From positions 186,001 through 250,000 of the forward strand of contig NZ_RCWT01000012.1 in NCBI RefSeq assembly GCF_003688595.1: 64,000 nt of DNA. Reading direction: 5' to 3'. Shown piece after piece: positions 36,595-44,885 of the stretch; position 1 is the first letter of the stretch, and the number at the start of each line of letters is the position of its first letter. This DNA comes from Sphingomonas sp. PP-F2F-G114-C0414 (lineage in GTDB: Bacteria > Pseudomonadota > Alphaproteobacteria > Sphingomonadales > Sphingomonadaceae). A model generated the notes under the pieces. It ran no database searches, was not told the origin of the DNA, and saw only the letters and a list, made by a program, of their open reading frames with translations. The position numbers and the translations under genes are program-made.

Positions 36595-37287
36595 ATGGCT
36601 AAGCTGAGCAAGAAGCAGAAGGCCGTCACGGTCGACCTCGTCAAGCTGCACGGCATCGACGAGGCCATCGGTCTCGCACGGTCGGGCGCCACGTCGAAGT
36701 TCGACGAGACGATCGAAGTCGCGCTGAACCTGGGCGTCGATCCGCGTCACGCAGACCAGATGGTCCGCGGCGTGGTGACGCTGCCCAAGGGCACCGGCAA
36801 GACCGTCCGCGTCGGCGTGTTCGCCCGCGGCGCGAAGGCTGAGGAAGCCCTCGCAGCAGGCGCAGACGTCGTCGGCGCCGAAGACCTGATGGAAATCATC
36901 CAGGGTGGCACGATCGATTTCGATCGCTGCATCGCGACCCCGGACATGATGGGCATCGTCGGTCGCCTCGGTAAGGTGCTGGGTCCGAAGGGCCTGATGC
37001 CGAACCCGAAGCTCGGCACGGTGACGATGAACGTCGCCGCCGCGGTTCAGGCAGCCAAGGGCGGCCAGATCGAATACCGCGTCGAGAAGGCCGGCATCAT
37101 TCATTCGGGCATCGGCAAGGCGTCGTTCCCGGCAGAAGACCTGCGCGCGAACTTCGACGCACTGGTCGACGCAGTGGTCAAGGCCAAGCCGACCGGCGCC
37201 AAGGGCAAGTACGTCCAGAAAGTCGCGATCTCGTCGACCATGGGTGCAGGCATCAAGGTCGACACGACCGAGGTTGCTGGCGCGTAA
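36595..37287 (+). CDS. rplA: 50S ribosomal protein L1
   Basis: L1 (230 residues) builds the mobile L1 stalk and in E. coli represses rplK-rplA translation. Motifs are [46 protein letters not shown] and [20 protein letters not shown] (in segments). After its stop come three-stem element copy B and a strong terminator, so rplKA is separated from rplJL, with an unrelated minus-strand cassette between them. Confidence 0.98.
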   Translation: MAKLSKKQKAVTVDLVKLHGIDEAIGLARSGATSKFDETIEVALNLGVDPRHADQMVRGVVTLPKGTGKTVRVGVFARGAKAEEALAAGADVVGAEDLMEIIQGGTIDFDRCIATPDMMGIVGRLGKVLGPKGLMPNPKLGTVTMNVAAAVQAAKGGQIEYRVEKAGIIHSGIGKASFPAEDLRANFDALVDAVVKAKPTGAKGKYVQKVAISSTMGAGIKVDTTEVAGA

Positions 37288-37294
37288 GCCACAT

Positions 37295-37393
37295 GTGGCT
37301 AGCGAAAGCTAGCCACGAGACGGCGAAAGCGCGGTCGGCGCGGGCAACCGCGACCGACGATGCCAGAGACGGGGACGGGATTTACTCCCGTCC
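37295..37393 (+). other. three-stem intergenic element, copy B (after rplA)
   Basis: Stem 1 is GTGGCTAGC-GAAA-GCTAGCCAC (37295-37316), linker GAGACGGCGAAAGC, stem 2 GTCGGCGCGG-GCAA-CCGCGACCGAC with one bulged base (37334-37358), linker GATGCCAGAGACGG, and stem 3 GGACGGGA-TTTAC-TCCCGTCC (37373-37393). It starts 7 bases after the rplA stop and is followed by a separate terminator. Confidence 0.8.
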
Positions 37394-37412
37394 TGCCGCT
37401 GAGAGTTGAGAA

Positions 37413-37439
37413 GGGCCGGGAGCGATCCCGGCCCTTTTT
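37413..37439 (+). terminator. Rho-independent terminator of rplK-rplA
   Basis: GGGCCGGGA (37413-37421) and TCCCGGCCC (37426-37434) form a perfect 9-bp stem with a GCGA loop, followed by five Ts. It lies between element B and the convergent lipoprotein gene; the 98 bases up to that gene's stop show nothing further. Confidence 0.92.
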
Positions 37440-37537
37440 ACGTGAAACTTCGGACAATGCCTAATCACGCATTTCGTTTATTCCGGCACGTAAGCAACCA
37501 TCCGATCAGAGCGCACTACGCTATCGCCGACGAACGA

Positions 37538-38785
37538 TTACTTGCATGGCACGACATACGGGCTAACGCTTGGCTTGGACGTGATGGCGGCAGCGCCTAC
37601 CTGAAAAAGCACACCATCCTTACCGATCGTGCCCGCACGATTCTGGTCGAGCCAACCGGCAAATTGCTGAGCCCAAGCGTAATTGTCGAACACTAGGATA
37701 TGCGGCGTGCCCAGCACAGGCTTGACGCTGAGGCCTTTACCATCGGCCGCGACGATCTGCCATAAGGGTCGTTGGGTTTCGTCTTCGCGGACCAACGTGT
37801 GGATGGCGGCCTTGGTCGTGTCCCCGATCAACGCGACCGTCTGCTTGCCTTCGGTATAATATTCGCTGCCGGATACGACGTGGCGCAGGAGATAGCGCAT
37901 CGTAACGGACGCCTTCAGCGCGCATTTTTGCGACAGATACGTATTCTCAAGGTCGATCGACGCGGTTTTGGCCGAGCGTACCACCCCCTTGGCAACAAGG
38001 TCCTGCCCGACGGCAAGAAAGACCTGCATGACGACCGCGCCGTTTGCCGGTTGCTTGGGAACGATCGTCAGATTGATGATCGTGTTGCCAACGACGTCGA
38101 GGCCCCGCTCGCTTTCCCGGATGATCGTCATCGTCTTCGGCTCTATATCGACGTTCAGCTTCTCATATTGCTGGACGATATCGGCGGTCGTCGTGTGGCT
38201 GCGCGATGCCTTGCCGGCTATGCCGACATCGCCGAGCGCCTTGATCGGCGGCGCCAAACTGACGTCGAGCGATGCGTCGCTGGTCGTCGAGAGCTTCGCG
38301 ATGTCCTGAACCTGGTTGTCGGTCGCGACGACGGTGTAGCCGGCAAATTCGAACGCATCCGCGACGGGCACGATCGTCACGACCGTCGATATCAGGCGGT
38401 CGCCGACACCCGCATCGCGCGGCTTTTGCACCGACACGACGAGCGTTCGATCAAAGGCCGGAAGAATAGTCGGCCCGAGGCCCCGCTCGCCCGCGATCGG
38501 CGCAGCCAGCGTCTTCCGCAGGGTAGACGCGTCGTCCGCGACACTCATCTGGGCGATATACGCTGCTTGTCCCTCCCCCGCGAGATCGCGCAACCGCGTC
38601 GACGGCCGCGCTTCCACCGGCGTCGCGAAAGAGTATACCGTCACTTTCGGGTACTCGGCATCCGGCCCCTTCGGGCTCGGTATCTTCGCACCCATCGGGC
38701 TGGCAACCAGTGCCGCCCAGCGACGATCCTCTGGATGCGCACACGCGCTCAGCGAGAGCACCCCGAAAAGATATGCCTTTTTCAC
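37538..38785 (-). CDS. putative lipoprotein of unknown function
   Basis: I do not recognise the family. The 415 residues start MKKAYLFGVLSLSACAHPEDRRW, a lipoprotein signal with lipobox LSAC, so it is probably anchored in the envelope. The mature part is mixed alpha/beta with two further cysteines (one in SQKCALK, one at the extreme C-terminus, VVPCK). Its base composition is less GC-rich than the ribosomal genes, suggesting acquisition. It overlaps the small upstream gene by four bases (ATGA), so the two form a unit inserted between rplA and rplJ on the opposite strand. Confidence 0.75.
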   Translation of the reverse strand: MKKAYLFGVLSLSACAHPEDRRWAALVASPMGAKIPSPKGPDAEYPKVTVYSFATPVEARPSTRLRDLAGEGQAAYIAQMSVADDASTLRKTLAAPIAGERGLGPTILPAFDRTLVVSVQKPRDAGVGDRLISTVVTIVPVADAFEFAGYTVVATDNQVQDIAKLSTTSDASLDVSLAPPIKALGDVGIAGKASRSHTTTADIVQQYEKLNVDIEPKTMTIIRESERGLDVVGNTIINLTIVPKQPANGAVVMQVFLAVGQDLVAKGVVRSAKTASIDLENTYLSQKCALKASVTMRYLLRHVVSGSEYYTEGKQTVALIGDTTKAAIHTLVREDETQRPLWQIVAADGKGLSVKPVLGTPHILVFDNYAWAQQFAGWLDQNRAGTIGKDGVLFQVGAAAITSKPSVSPYVVPCK

Positions 38786-39048
38786 CGCCCACCGCCGGCC
38801 GGAAACTCGGCTTGGTAGTCTGTCGTACGCAACGTGCAGACATAGGCGTCGAGCGTACCGCCACCGAATTGCGACTCGACATCACGCCGCGCGAGAGGAA
38901 CGATATCGGCGCGTGGCCATGAAGCAGCGGCGGATGACGGATCGACCGAAACAATACCCATCAATGTCGCGAACTTGTCCAATACCGCGACTTGTACGGG
39001 ATCCTGCGCCGTGTAGTTCAGATAATGTTTGAGTATCAGTCCGAACAT
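38782..39048 (-). CDS. small hypothetical protein, first gene of the lipoprotein cassette
   Basis: The 88-residue protein begins MFGLILKHYLNYTAQDPVQVAVLDKF and ends FPAGGGR. GAGGGGG lies five bases before the ATG at 39048, a very good ribosome binding site. No signal peptide, membrane helix or known motif is seen. Its stop overlaps the lipoprotein start. The function is unknown. Confidence 0.65.
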   Translation of the reverse strand: MFGLILKHYLNYTAQDPVQVAVLDKFATLMGIVSVDPSSAAASWPRADIVPLARRDVESQFGGGTLDAYVCTLRTTDYQAEFPAGGGR

Positions 39049-39516
39049 GTCCGCCCCCTCCAGCTACCGATATACTCGCACTCCACTGGAGGAGCATATT
39101 CGGAGGACAACCAATACTCCTGATCAAGTCTGCAGAGGGAAATACAGTATCCGTTTTGGCGGCACCTGTGCTTTCAAAGGATGTGCCCAACCATTTCGGC
39201 ACAAACTGTCCGCCACATCGGGTAGCGCGGATCGAGGCCACGCATATCCGTTGACTCCCCCGCCAATTCCGCTACGGCGCACCTTCGTTCGACGGGCTTG
39301 CTCGTCGAACTCCGTCCGAGACAGTGGGTGCACGGGATTTGCCGGTGCTTAATCTCCCACCTAGACGGGGAATGAGATTTTGTCGGCCCATCTGCGTGCC
39401 GCCCCTCTCCCATGCCCCATCGACGAGACACCCCGGAAGCGCGGGTTTGTCTGCGCCTCCGGTTAGTAACCGGGTCCACTGCGCAAGCGGTGAACTCGTA
39501 AAACGTGGAGAATGGC

Positions 39517-40032
39517 ATGGATCGTGATCAAAAGACCGCGGCCGTAGCCGAGCTGAACCGCACCTTTTCCGAGGTCGGCGTCGTCGTTGTCACGCGCAAC
39601 CTCGGCCTGACCGTCGCACAGTCCACTGTGCTGCGGAACAAGATGCGCGACGCCGGCGCGACCTACAAGGTCTCGAAGAACAAGCTTGCCAAGATCGCAA
39701 TGGACGGCACCGACTACAGCTCGCTGGGCGACATGCTCACGGGTCCGGTCGGTCTGGCCAGCTCCATCGATCCCGTCGCGGCCGCCAAGGTGGTCGTGGA
39801 ATTCGCGAAGACGAACGACAAGTTCGAAATCGTGGGTGGGGCGATGGGCGCGACGACCCTCGACGTCGACGGTGTGAAGGCGCTCGCAACGCTGCCCTCG
39901 CTGGACGAACTGCGTGCCAAGATCGTTGGCCTCATCGTGGCACCCGCCACGAAGCTGGCAACGATCACGCAGGCTCCGGCAGCGCAGCTCGCGCGCGTGC
40001 TTTCCGCCTACGCGGAGAAGGAAGCCGCCTGA
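39517..40032 (+). CDS. rplJ: 50S ribosomal protein L10
   Basis: L10 (171 residues) anchors the L7/L12 stalk to the ribosome and in E. coli represses its own operon. It begins [25 protein letters not shown] and contains [20 protein letters not shown] and, at the end, the L12-binding helix [20 protein letters not shown] lies six bases before the ATG at 39517, preferred over an in-frame ATG 12 bases upstream. The 468-base region before it (39049-39516) contains the promoter of the divergent cassette and presumably the rplJ promoter and leader; I could not assign these exactly. Confidence 0.97.
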   Translation: MDRDQKTAAVAELNRTFSEVGVVVVTRNLGLTVAQSTVLRNKMRDAGATYKVSKNKLAKIAMDGTDYSSLGDMLTGPVGLASSIDPVAAAKVVVEFAKTNDKFEIVGGAMGATTLDVDGVKALATLPSLDELRAKIVGLIVAPATKLATITQAPAAQLARVLSAYAEKEAA

Positions 40033-40096
40033 TCTTGCAGGCCTTTCGTTACCTTTTTGAACTGATGGGGCCGATGCCCCGAGATGGAGATTTATC

Positions 40097-40471
40097 ATGG
40101 CAGACCTGAACGCGCTCGTTGAGAGCCTGAGCGAACTGACCGTTCTCGAAGCAGCTGAGCTTTCGAAGCTGCTCGAAGAGAAGTGGGGCGTTTCGGCCGC
40201 AGCAGCGGTCGCAGCACCGGCAGCAGGCGGCGGCGCCGCTGCTCCTGCAGCAGAAGAGCAGACCGAATTCGACGTCATCCTGACCGGCGACGGTGGCAAG
40301 AAGATCAACGTCATCAAGGAAGTCCGTGCGATCACCGCGCTCGGCCTGACCGAAGCCAAGACGCTGGTCGAGTCGGCTCCCAAGGCCGTCAAGGAAGGCG
40401 TGTCGAAGGACGAAGCAGCCAAGATCAAGGCTCAGCTCGAAGCAGCTGGCGCTACGGTCGAGGTTAAGTAA
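40097..40471 (+). CDS. rplL: 50S ribosomal protein L7/L12
   Basis: L7/L12 (124 residues) is the multicopy stalk protein that recruits translation GTPases. The N-terminal dimerisation domain ([29 protein letters not shown]), an Ala/Gly-rich hinge at about residues 34-54 and the C-terminal domain with [24 protein letters not shown] are clear. Element copy C and a terminator follow. The rpoBC genes often found next are not in the window. Confidence 0.98.
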   Translation: MADLNALVESLSELTVLEAAELSKLLEEKWGVSAAAAVAAPAAGGGAAAPAAEEQTEFDVILTGDGGKKINVIKEVRAITALGLTEAKTLVESAPKAVKEGVSKDEAAKIKAQLEAAGATVEVK

Positions 40472-40487
40472 GCCGCAGCTGGAGAGA

Positions 40488-40572
40488 CGATTTAGCGCAG
40501 GCTAAATCGCACTCCAGCAAGGCCGGCCGGCGGTGCCTGCACCGACCGACGAAGCAGGGGCTTTGCCCCTGC
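40488..40572 (+). other. three-stem intergenic element, copy C (after rplL)
   Basis: Stem 1 is CGATTTAGC-GCAG-GCTAAATCG (40488-40509), extended by CTGGAG (40479-40484) with CTCCAG (40512-40517). The linker is CAAGGCCGGCCGG, stem 2 CGGTG-CCTG-CACCG (40531-40544), linker ACCGACGAA, and stem 3 GCAGGGGC-TTT-GCCCCTGC (40554-40572). It keeps the GGCCGGCCGG and CGACGA linkers of copies A and D but has a TTT loop in stem 3. Confidence 0.75.
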
Positions 40573-40590
40573 TGGCCGCAGCTAAGATAA

Positions 40591-40623
40591 AGGGCGGCCC
40601 CAGCGATGGGGTCGCCCTTTTTT
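40591..40623 (+). terminator. Rho-independent terminator of rplJ-rplL
   Basis: AGGGCG-G-CCCC (40591-40601) pairs with GGGG-T-CGCCCT (40608-40618), followed by six Ts. It lies 19 bases after element copy C. Confidence 0.92.
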
Positions 40624-40764
40624 GTTGTATGTCGCGAGCATTTCCCCACCGCTCCGGCAAAGGCCGTAGCTCAATTGGGAGGCGGCGCTAACGAAGCGCG
40701 ACGCACTTCACGACGGATCGCCCCTTTGGGCCCCGGCCTCCGCCGGGGTGGTGAGAGCCGGCGG

Positions 40765-41607
40765 TCAAGCAGTTTGGATTTCGAAGCGTGGCGCATCGTC
40801 CGCCCGCTCCATCGTCGCATCCAGATCGCGCGGGTGCACGGTCCACCCCTTCCACGTCAGTCCGGTTCTCACGCCAACAAACAAGGCCGAGCCCACCAGC
40901 GCCGCGAACAGCCCGACCCACAGCGCATCGAACACCATCAGCGCCCAGACGATCGGCAGCGGCTGGCCCAAGGCGAGCTTGTGATTGGCCATGTGCAACG
41001 CCTGCGCCGGGCCGAACGCGACGGCTGCCAAGACGCTGAGGACGATCCCGGCGGGCAGCAGCGACGTCATCGCCCGCTTTGGCGTCACCGACGCGTCCTC
41101 GATCAACGCACCGACGACGTAGATCAGGAAGCCACCCTGGATGATCCCCGAAACGATCTGAAGCGGAACGGCGATCGCCGGCGGCAGACCGTGCTTGTCC
41201 AGCCACATGAACGGCGATGCGACCGCCAGCCCCACGACCAATCCGACGACCACCCGGACGAAGGTCATCGGCGCAACCAGCAATGTCCGACGAACCGACC
41301 GTACCGACCAGAATCGCGCGACCGCGAGAATGCCGATGACGAACCCCGCGATCTTCACGTAGCCGAAGCCCCAGCGTAGCGGATCGTTGGCGAGCGCACG
41401 AAACTGCTCGACCGATACGAACATGCCGAGGTGGATTTCCGCGATATGCTGCAGAAACTCCGGCACCACCGCGATCGCCAGGACGAGCGGCGCCGCCTTC
41501 ACCGCGCGTCCGCCAAGCCGATAGGTCTCCACGATGGCGCGCCCCATGCCGAGGATGGCGCCGACGATGCGCCGCCCGATCCCGAGTCTTTCGCTACGAT
41601 CGCTCAT
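40765..41607 (-). CDS. integral membrane protein of unknown function
   Basis: The 280-residue protein has about five to six hydrophobic helices (for example GFGYVKIAGFVIGILAVARFW, VRVVVGLVVGLAVASPFMWL, PIVWALMVFDALWVGLFAALVG in segments) and charged ends. It resembles uncharacterised alphaproteobacterial membrane proteins. Its ATG overlaps the stop of the XRE regulator gene by four bases, so it belongs to a three-gene unit DUF2975-XRE-membrane protein under the duplicated operator at 42347-42386. A link with membrane-state sensing is suggested only by that context. The 140 bases before the rplL terminator hold a tRNA-like fragment. Confidence 0.75.
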   Translation of the reverse strand: MSDRSERLGIGRRIVGAILGMGRAIVETYRLGGRAVKAAPLVLAIAVVPEFLQHIAEIHLGMFVSVEQFRALANDPLRWGFGYVKIAGFVIGILAVARFWSVRSVRRTLLVAPMTFVRVVVGLVVGLAVASPFMWLDKHGLPPAIAVPLQIVSGIIQGGFLIYVVGALIEDASVTPKRAMTSLLPAGIVLSVLAAVAFGPAQALHMANHKLALGQPLPIVWALMVFDALWVGLFAALVGSALFVGVRTGLTWKGWTVHPRDLDATMERADDAPRFEIQTA

Positions 41608-41822
41608 GCCGTTTCCCCCTCTGCTGTGAAACTCAGAATGTCGCCCGGCTGGCAGTCGAGCGCGGTGCAGATCGCCTCCAGCGTCGAGAAGCGGATCGCC
41701 TTGGCCTTGCCGGTCTTCAGGATCGACAGGTTCGCGATCGTGATGTCGACCGCCTGCGACAGTTCGGTCAGCGTCAGCCCACGCGCCGCGAGCATGCCGT
41801 CGAGCGTGACGATGACGGGCAT
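41604..41822 (-). CDS. small XRE-family transcriptional regulator (YozG type)
   Basis: The 72-residue protein is a single helix-turn-helix: MPVIVTLDGMLAARGLTLTELSQAVDITIANLSILKTGKAKAIRFSTLEAICTALDCQPGDIL, seen in segments. This is the YozG-like subfamily that is nearly always paired with a DUF2975 membrane protein, as here. It probably binds the two CGTTTATCGATAAACG palindromes upstream of the unit and regulates its own expression. It shares one base with the DUF2975 stop and four with the next gene's start. Confidence 0.9.
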   Translation of the reverse strand: MPVIVTLDGMLAARGLTLTELSQAVDITIANLSILKTGKAKAIRFSTLEAICTALDCQPGDILSFTAEGETA

Positions 41823-42337
41823 CAGACGGTCATCGCCAGATCGTCGCGCATGCCCGCCCCCACGCGGAACACGCGGGCGAGCACGAACAGCATGACGACG
41901 CCGATCCAGCCGGTGAAGCCCGGCACCCACGTCGCGTGATCGACACCGATCTGGTCGAGCGCGAGCACGATTCCGCCGAAAGCGAGATCGAACAGCTGAA
42001 TCGCGAACAGCGCCCAGCCGATCCGTTGGAGACGGTCGGCATTGGCGACGACGAACGGGTCGCCCGCGCGGACCGTCGCGAGGATCGCGAGCAGCGGATT
42101 GAACAGGTGATAGACCGCAACGCAGGCGACGAAGCCGAGGACGCCCGTAAGCCGCAGCAGCCCGATCGTCTCGCCGATGTAGTGGCCGTGATATTTGGTG
42201 ACGAGCCGCGCGGTGAGCGCGTCGCCGAACACGAACGAGGCGACGATCGCGACCGCGAACCCGACCGCGACGGCCCAGTTCAGCCAATTCGCAAACCGTA
42301 CCAGACCGCTGGCGACGACGAGAACCCGATCCTGCAT
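41822..42337 (-). CDS. DUF2975 membrane protein
   Basis: The 171-residue protein has four hydrophobic helices (LNWAVAVGFAVAIVASFVFG, LLRLTGVLGFVACVAVYHL, WALFAIQLFDLAFGGIVLAL and WIGVVMLFVLARVFRVG) and the C-terminal FRVGAGMRDDLAMTV pattern typical of DUF2975. The biochemical function is unknown; DUF2975 proteins are thought to work with their partner XRE regulator, possibly holding it at the membrane. It is the first gene of the unit, with the duplicated palindromic operator immediately upstream. Confidence 0.87.
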   Translation of the reverse strand: MQDRVLVVASGLVRFANWLNWAVAVGFAVAIVASFVFGDALTARLVTKYHGHYIGETIGLLRLTGVLGFVACVAVYHLFNPLLAILATVRAGDPFVVANADRLQRIGWALFAIQLFDLAFGGIVLALDQIGVDHATWVPGFTGWIGVVMLFVLARVFRVGAGMRDDLAMTV

Positions 42338-42346
42338 GCCATTCTC

Positions 42347-42386
42347 CGTTTATCGATAAACGATATGTATCGTTTATCGATAAACG
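42347..42386. promoter_or_regulatory. duplicated palindromic operator of the DUF2975-XRE unit
   Basis: CGTTTATCGATAAACG, a perfect 16-base palindrome, occurs at 42347-42362 and again at 42371-42386, with ATATGTAT between; centres are 24 bases apart, somewhat more than two DNA turns. It lies 10 bases upstream of the DUF2975 ATG, overlapping where promoter elements must be. Two operator sites for a dimeric helix-turn-helix protein is the natural reading. Confidence 0.85.
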
Positions 42387-42439
42387 TCAAATGACGAGAG
42401 CGTACGTCTTCTGATCGATCGCAGGCTACAGCCTGGGGA

Positions 42440-43834
42440 TCAGCGCTCGAACGTCGCCGCGTGAGGTCTTGCCGCGACGGTGGTGAACATCTTCGCCGGG
42501 CCGTCTAGCCAGAACGGAGCGAGCTTGGCGGAGTCGGTACGCTCGATACCGACCACCCACGCGCGAGCGGTCTGCGCGTCGTCGCCGGCCGTCGCATAGA
42601 GAATATTCGTCGCGAGAACGGGCACGAACATCGGGCGGTTGGCGGCCGTCATCGTGCGGATCGCCTCGCGCGCAATCGCGGCGACGGTGCGGATGGTGCG
42701 CGTTTCGCCTGCGGCCAAGGCGAAGGGCGGCGCGGCGGGACGGACCACGGGCGCGGCGTTGAACTGCGCAAGGTCCATGTCCTGATCGGCATGCGCGGTG
42801 AGCAGCGCGACGCCGGTCCGGATCGCCTCGGCCGATGCGGCCCCCGTGTTGGTGATGATGAGTTCGCACTCGACGGTGGCGCTGAGCATATTGAGGCCCG
42901 CGCGCAGGGGGCGGAGTTCGCATGTCAGTCGTGCGCGGGCGGCAGCAGGCGGCGTAGGCGCGACCTTCGTCCTAGGCTCGAGAAATTTGGGTGCGCTCGC
43001 GGGTATGGCCGCACCGGCTACGGCGACCGGTGTGACGGCAGGCGAAGCGGGCGTCGACGATATCACCGGTTCAGCGGGAGCCGGGGGAGTCGGAGCGGCG
43101 GGCTCGGGGGCAGGCTCGGGGGTAGGCTCGACATAGGCTTCGGGTTCGATTCGGTCGAATCGACTGCCGCGCGGTTTGCGGCGGAGTGCCCATAGCGCAC
43201 CGAGAACCACGACGATCGCCGTCAGCGACAGCCACAGCGGCATCGACCTGCCCGTTTCCGGCGCGGAGAGCGTGGACTCGGGCGTCGCGGTCGGTGTGGC
43301 GGGTTGCGGCGCAGCTTCGGAGGGGGCGGTCGCGCTCGGCGAAGACTGGGGAGCCGGCACGGGCTCTTGCGTCGGCGCCGTGACGGGCGGCTCGGCAGGC
43401 GTCGACGTCCGCGTCTGGTCGGGCTCCGACGTCCGCGGTTGGGTCGCAGTTTCCGACGTGCGGCGGTTGGCCGCGCGTTCGCCGGTCGTTCGATCGGTCG
43501 CTGCTGGATTGGTAGCCGGGCGATCCCTTGCCGCGCGGTCGGAGGCGGTGGTGGTCGTCACGCGTGGTGGCGACGCGTTACGCGGGACCGGCGCGGTTGT
43601 CGGCGATGGGGTCGGCGATGCGCTCGGCAGGACGATCGTCGGTGCGGCGGGGACCGGTATCGAGCTCGCGTCCGGGGTCGGCTGTGTACCGGGCGTCTGG
43701 AGACGCTCCAGGCCGCGTACTGGTGCGGCTGGCTCGGTCTGCGCGGCTGCCGATGTCGCGGCAGTGCCCAGGACGGTCCCGAAGACTGTCATGGTGGCGA
43801 GCAGGGCGGCCAGCGCCCCGCGGTCGGTCGTCAT
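42440..43834 (-). CDS. Pro/Thr-rich bitopic membrane protein of unknown function
   Basis: The 464-residue protein has an N-terminal signal sequence (about residues 1-32), a long low-complexity region rich in Pro, Thr, Ser and Ala (about 33-197), one transmembrane helix (about 199-218, MPLWLSLTAIVVVLGALWAL) followed by basic residues, a second Pro/Ala-rich linker, and a folded C-terminal domain from about 310 (LTCELRPLRAGLNMLSATVECELIITNTG). The low-complexity part may span the periplasm. GGGGA lies eight bases before the ATG at 43834. The family is unknown to me. It is followed by the DUF2975 unit on the same strand after about 50 bases. Confidence 0.78.
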   Translation of the reverse strand: MTTDRGALAALLATMTVFGTVLGTAATSAAAQTEPAAPVRGLERLQTPGTQPTPDASSIPVPAAPTIVLPSASPTPSPTTAPVPRNASPPRVTTTTASDRAARDRPATNPAATDRTTGERAANRRTSETATQPRTSEPDQTRTSTPAEPPVTAPTQEPVPAPQSSPSATAPSEAAPQPATPTATPESTLSAPETGRSMPLWLSLTAIVVVLGALWALRRKPRGSRFDRIEPEAYVEPTPEPAPEPAAPTPPAPAEPVISSTPASPAVTPVAVAGAAIPASAPKFLEPRTKVAPTPPAAARARLTCELRPLRAGLNMLSATVECELIITNTGAASAEAIRTGVALLTAHADQDMDLAQFNAAPVVRPAAPPFALAAGETRTIRTVAAIAREAIRTMTAANRPMFVPVLATNILYATAGDDAQTARAWVVGIERTDSAKLAPFWLDGPAKMFTTVAARPHAATFER

Positions 43835-44246
43835 CGTCGAAATCCCCTGCGCGCGGTCTCGCGGCGTTGTGCTCGGGGGAGGCTGAACCTGCTGCGACGG
43901 CAAGCCGTCATGCGACGAACCGCGCCTAGGTAACGATGAAATGCCGACGGCCCGAATCGGTGAGCAGGGTGTCGACACTGGGCGTCTGGAACGCAGTGTC
44001 ACCGCGGCCTTCCCCCTTGGGCGTGGGCCTTCGACAGGATTGTGCGGAGGGTTGATAGAGGAGTTGCGGTGCTGCGGCTGTCGGTACCGCGCTGCGGAAC
44101 TCGCTGGTGCGCGGCAGCTTTCCGAAAGCAGCCTGAGCGCTACCCCTCACGTATAGAATCGCTCATCGATCGCCACTTAATCACGGATGCTACTCACATC
44201 CCGGTATATGCCGAAGGCAACTACATGATTCCGGCGGGAGGTTGAG

Positions 44247-44657
44247 TTGGACAACAGACAACAGACCCTTGCTCTGATCGAGACGGTTGGAGCCAACCCA
44301 CGCGAATGGGACAAGTACATCGAAGCACTATTCAAGCCGCTCGACACATTGTCGGCCGACGATTGGTGCGCGGTAAAGCGATCGGCGTCACCAAATTTCC
44401 GGTACGCTGTCATGAGACAATACCTCGGCCACATTCGGCGGATGTACACCGCCGCAGCGCCAGAGGCGACGCGGATGGTCGAACGTGGCGTGGCTCTGAT
44501 CCTACTCGAAGGATTCGAACTGGATTATCGCGAGACGACGCTGCTGGTGGAGGATTTTGTGAAGACCACTGGTGCGACGGTAACGCAGTTCACCCGTCGC
44601 GCGCGGCAGTGTGACGCTGCGGCGCTGAAACATATCCACGGGCTTTATCAGACCTAA
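44247..44657 (+). CDS. small hypothetical protein with TTG start
   Basis: The 136-residue protein starts at TTG 44247 (MDNRQQTLALIETVGANPREWDKYIEALF), five bases after a perfect GGAGG; no in-frame ATG or GTG fits. It is mainly helical and has no signal peptide, membrane helix or family I know. Its composition is less GC-rich than the neighbours, and it is flanked by 400 bases of non-coding sequence on the left and a possible mobile-element end on the right, so it may be acquired. In 43835-44246 I see no gene, only scattered hairpins. Confidence 0.6.
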   Translation: MDNRQQTLALIETVGANPREWDKYIEALFKPLDTLSADDWCAVKRSASPNFRYAVMRQYLGHIRRMYTAAAPEATRMVERGVALILLEGFELDYRETTLLVEDFVKTTGATVTQFTRRARQCDAAALKHIHGLYQT

Positions 44658-44720
44658 TAGGCTGCTGAAAAAGTGCGTGCCAACTATGCATCTGATGCAA
44701 AACTCACATATCTTACATCA
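44658..44720. other. possible insertion-sequence end remnant
   Basis: The A/T-rich stretch beginning GGCTGCTGAAAAAGTGC directly after the small gene resembles the terminal inverted repeats of IS1182-like elements as I remember them. No transposase or matching second end is visible. The rest of 44721-44885 holds CCGCGAAGGCGG and CCCCCGC/GCGGGGG hairpins related to the dispersed repeats. Confidence 0.3.
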
Positions 44721-44885
44721 CACCAAAGATCTCTGAAGTCTGCGCATTTTTGTGATGCATATGTCCGATTCATTGCTTGAGTGGTGCTTCCGCGAAGGCG
44801 GCATTTCAGCGTTGCGAATGTAGCGCGTGTCATTCCTGGCCCCCGCTTTCGCGGGGGAACCAGACGCTGTTCCGGTCCGCGTGAC

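Noticed and set aside
39049-39516. Exact rplJ promoter
   Set aside because: A TTGACT at about 39251 has no acceptable -10 at proper spacing, so no site is claimed.
43926-44150. Small minus-strand gene upstream of the Pro/Thr-rich membrane protein
   Set aside because: No ribosome binding site and the translated sequence looks like read-through of a palindromic repeat.
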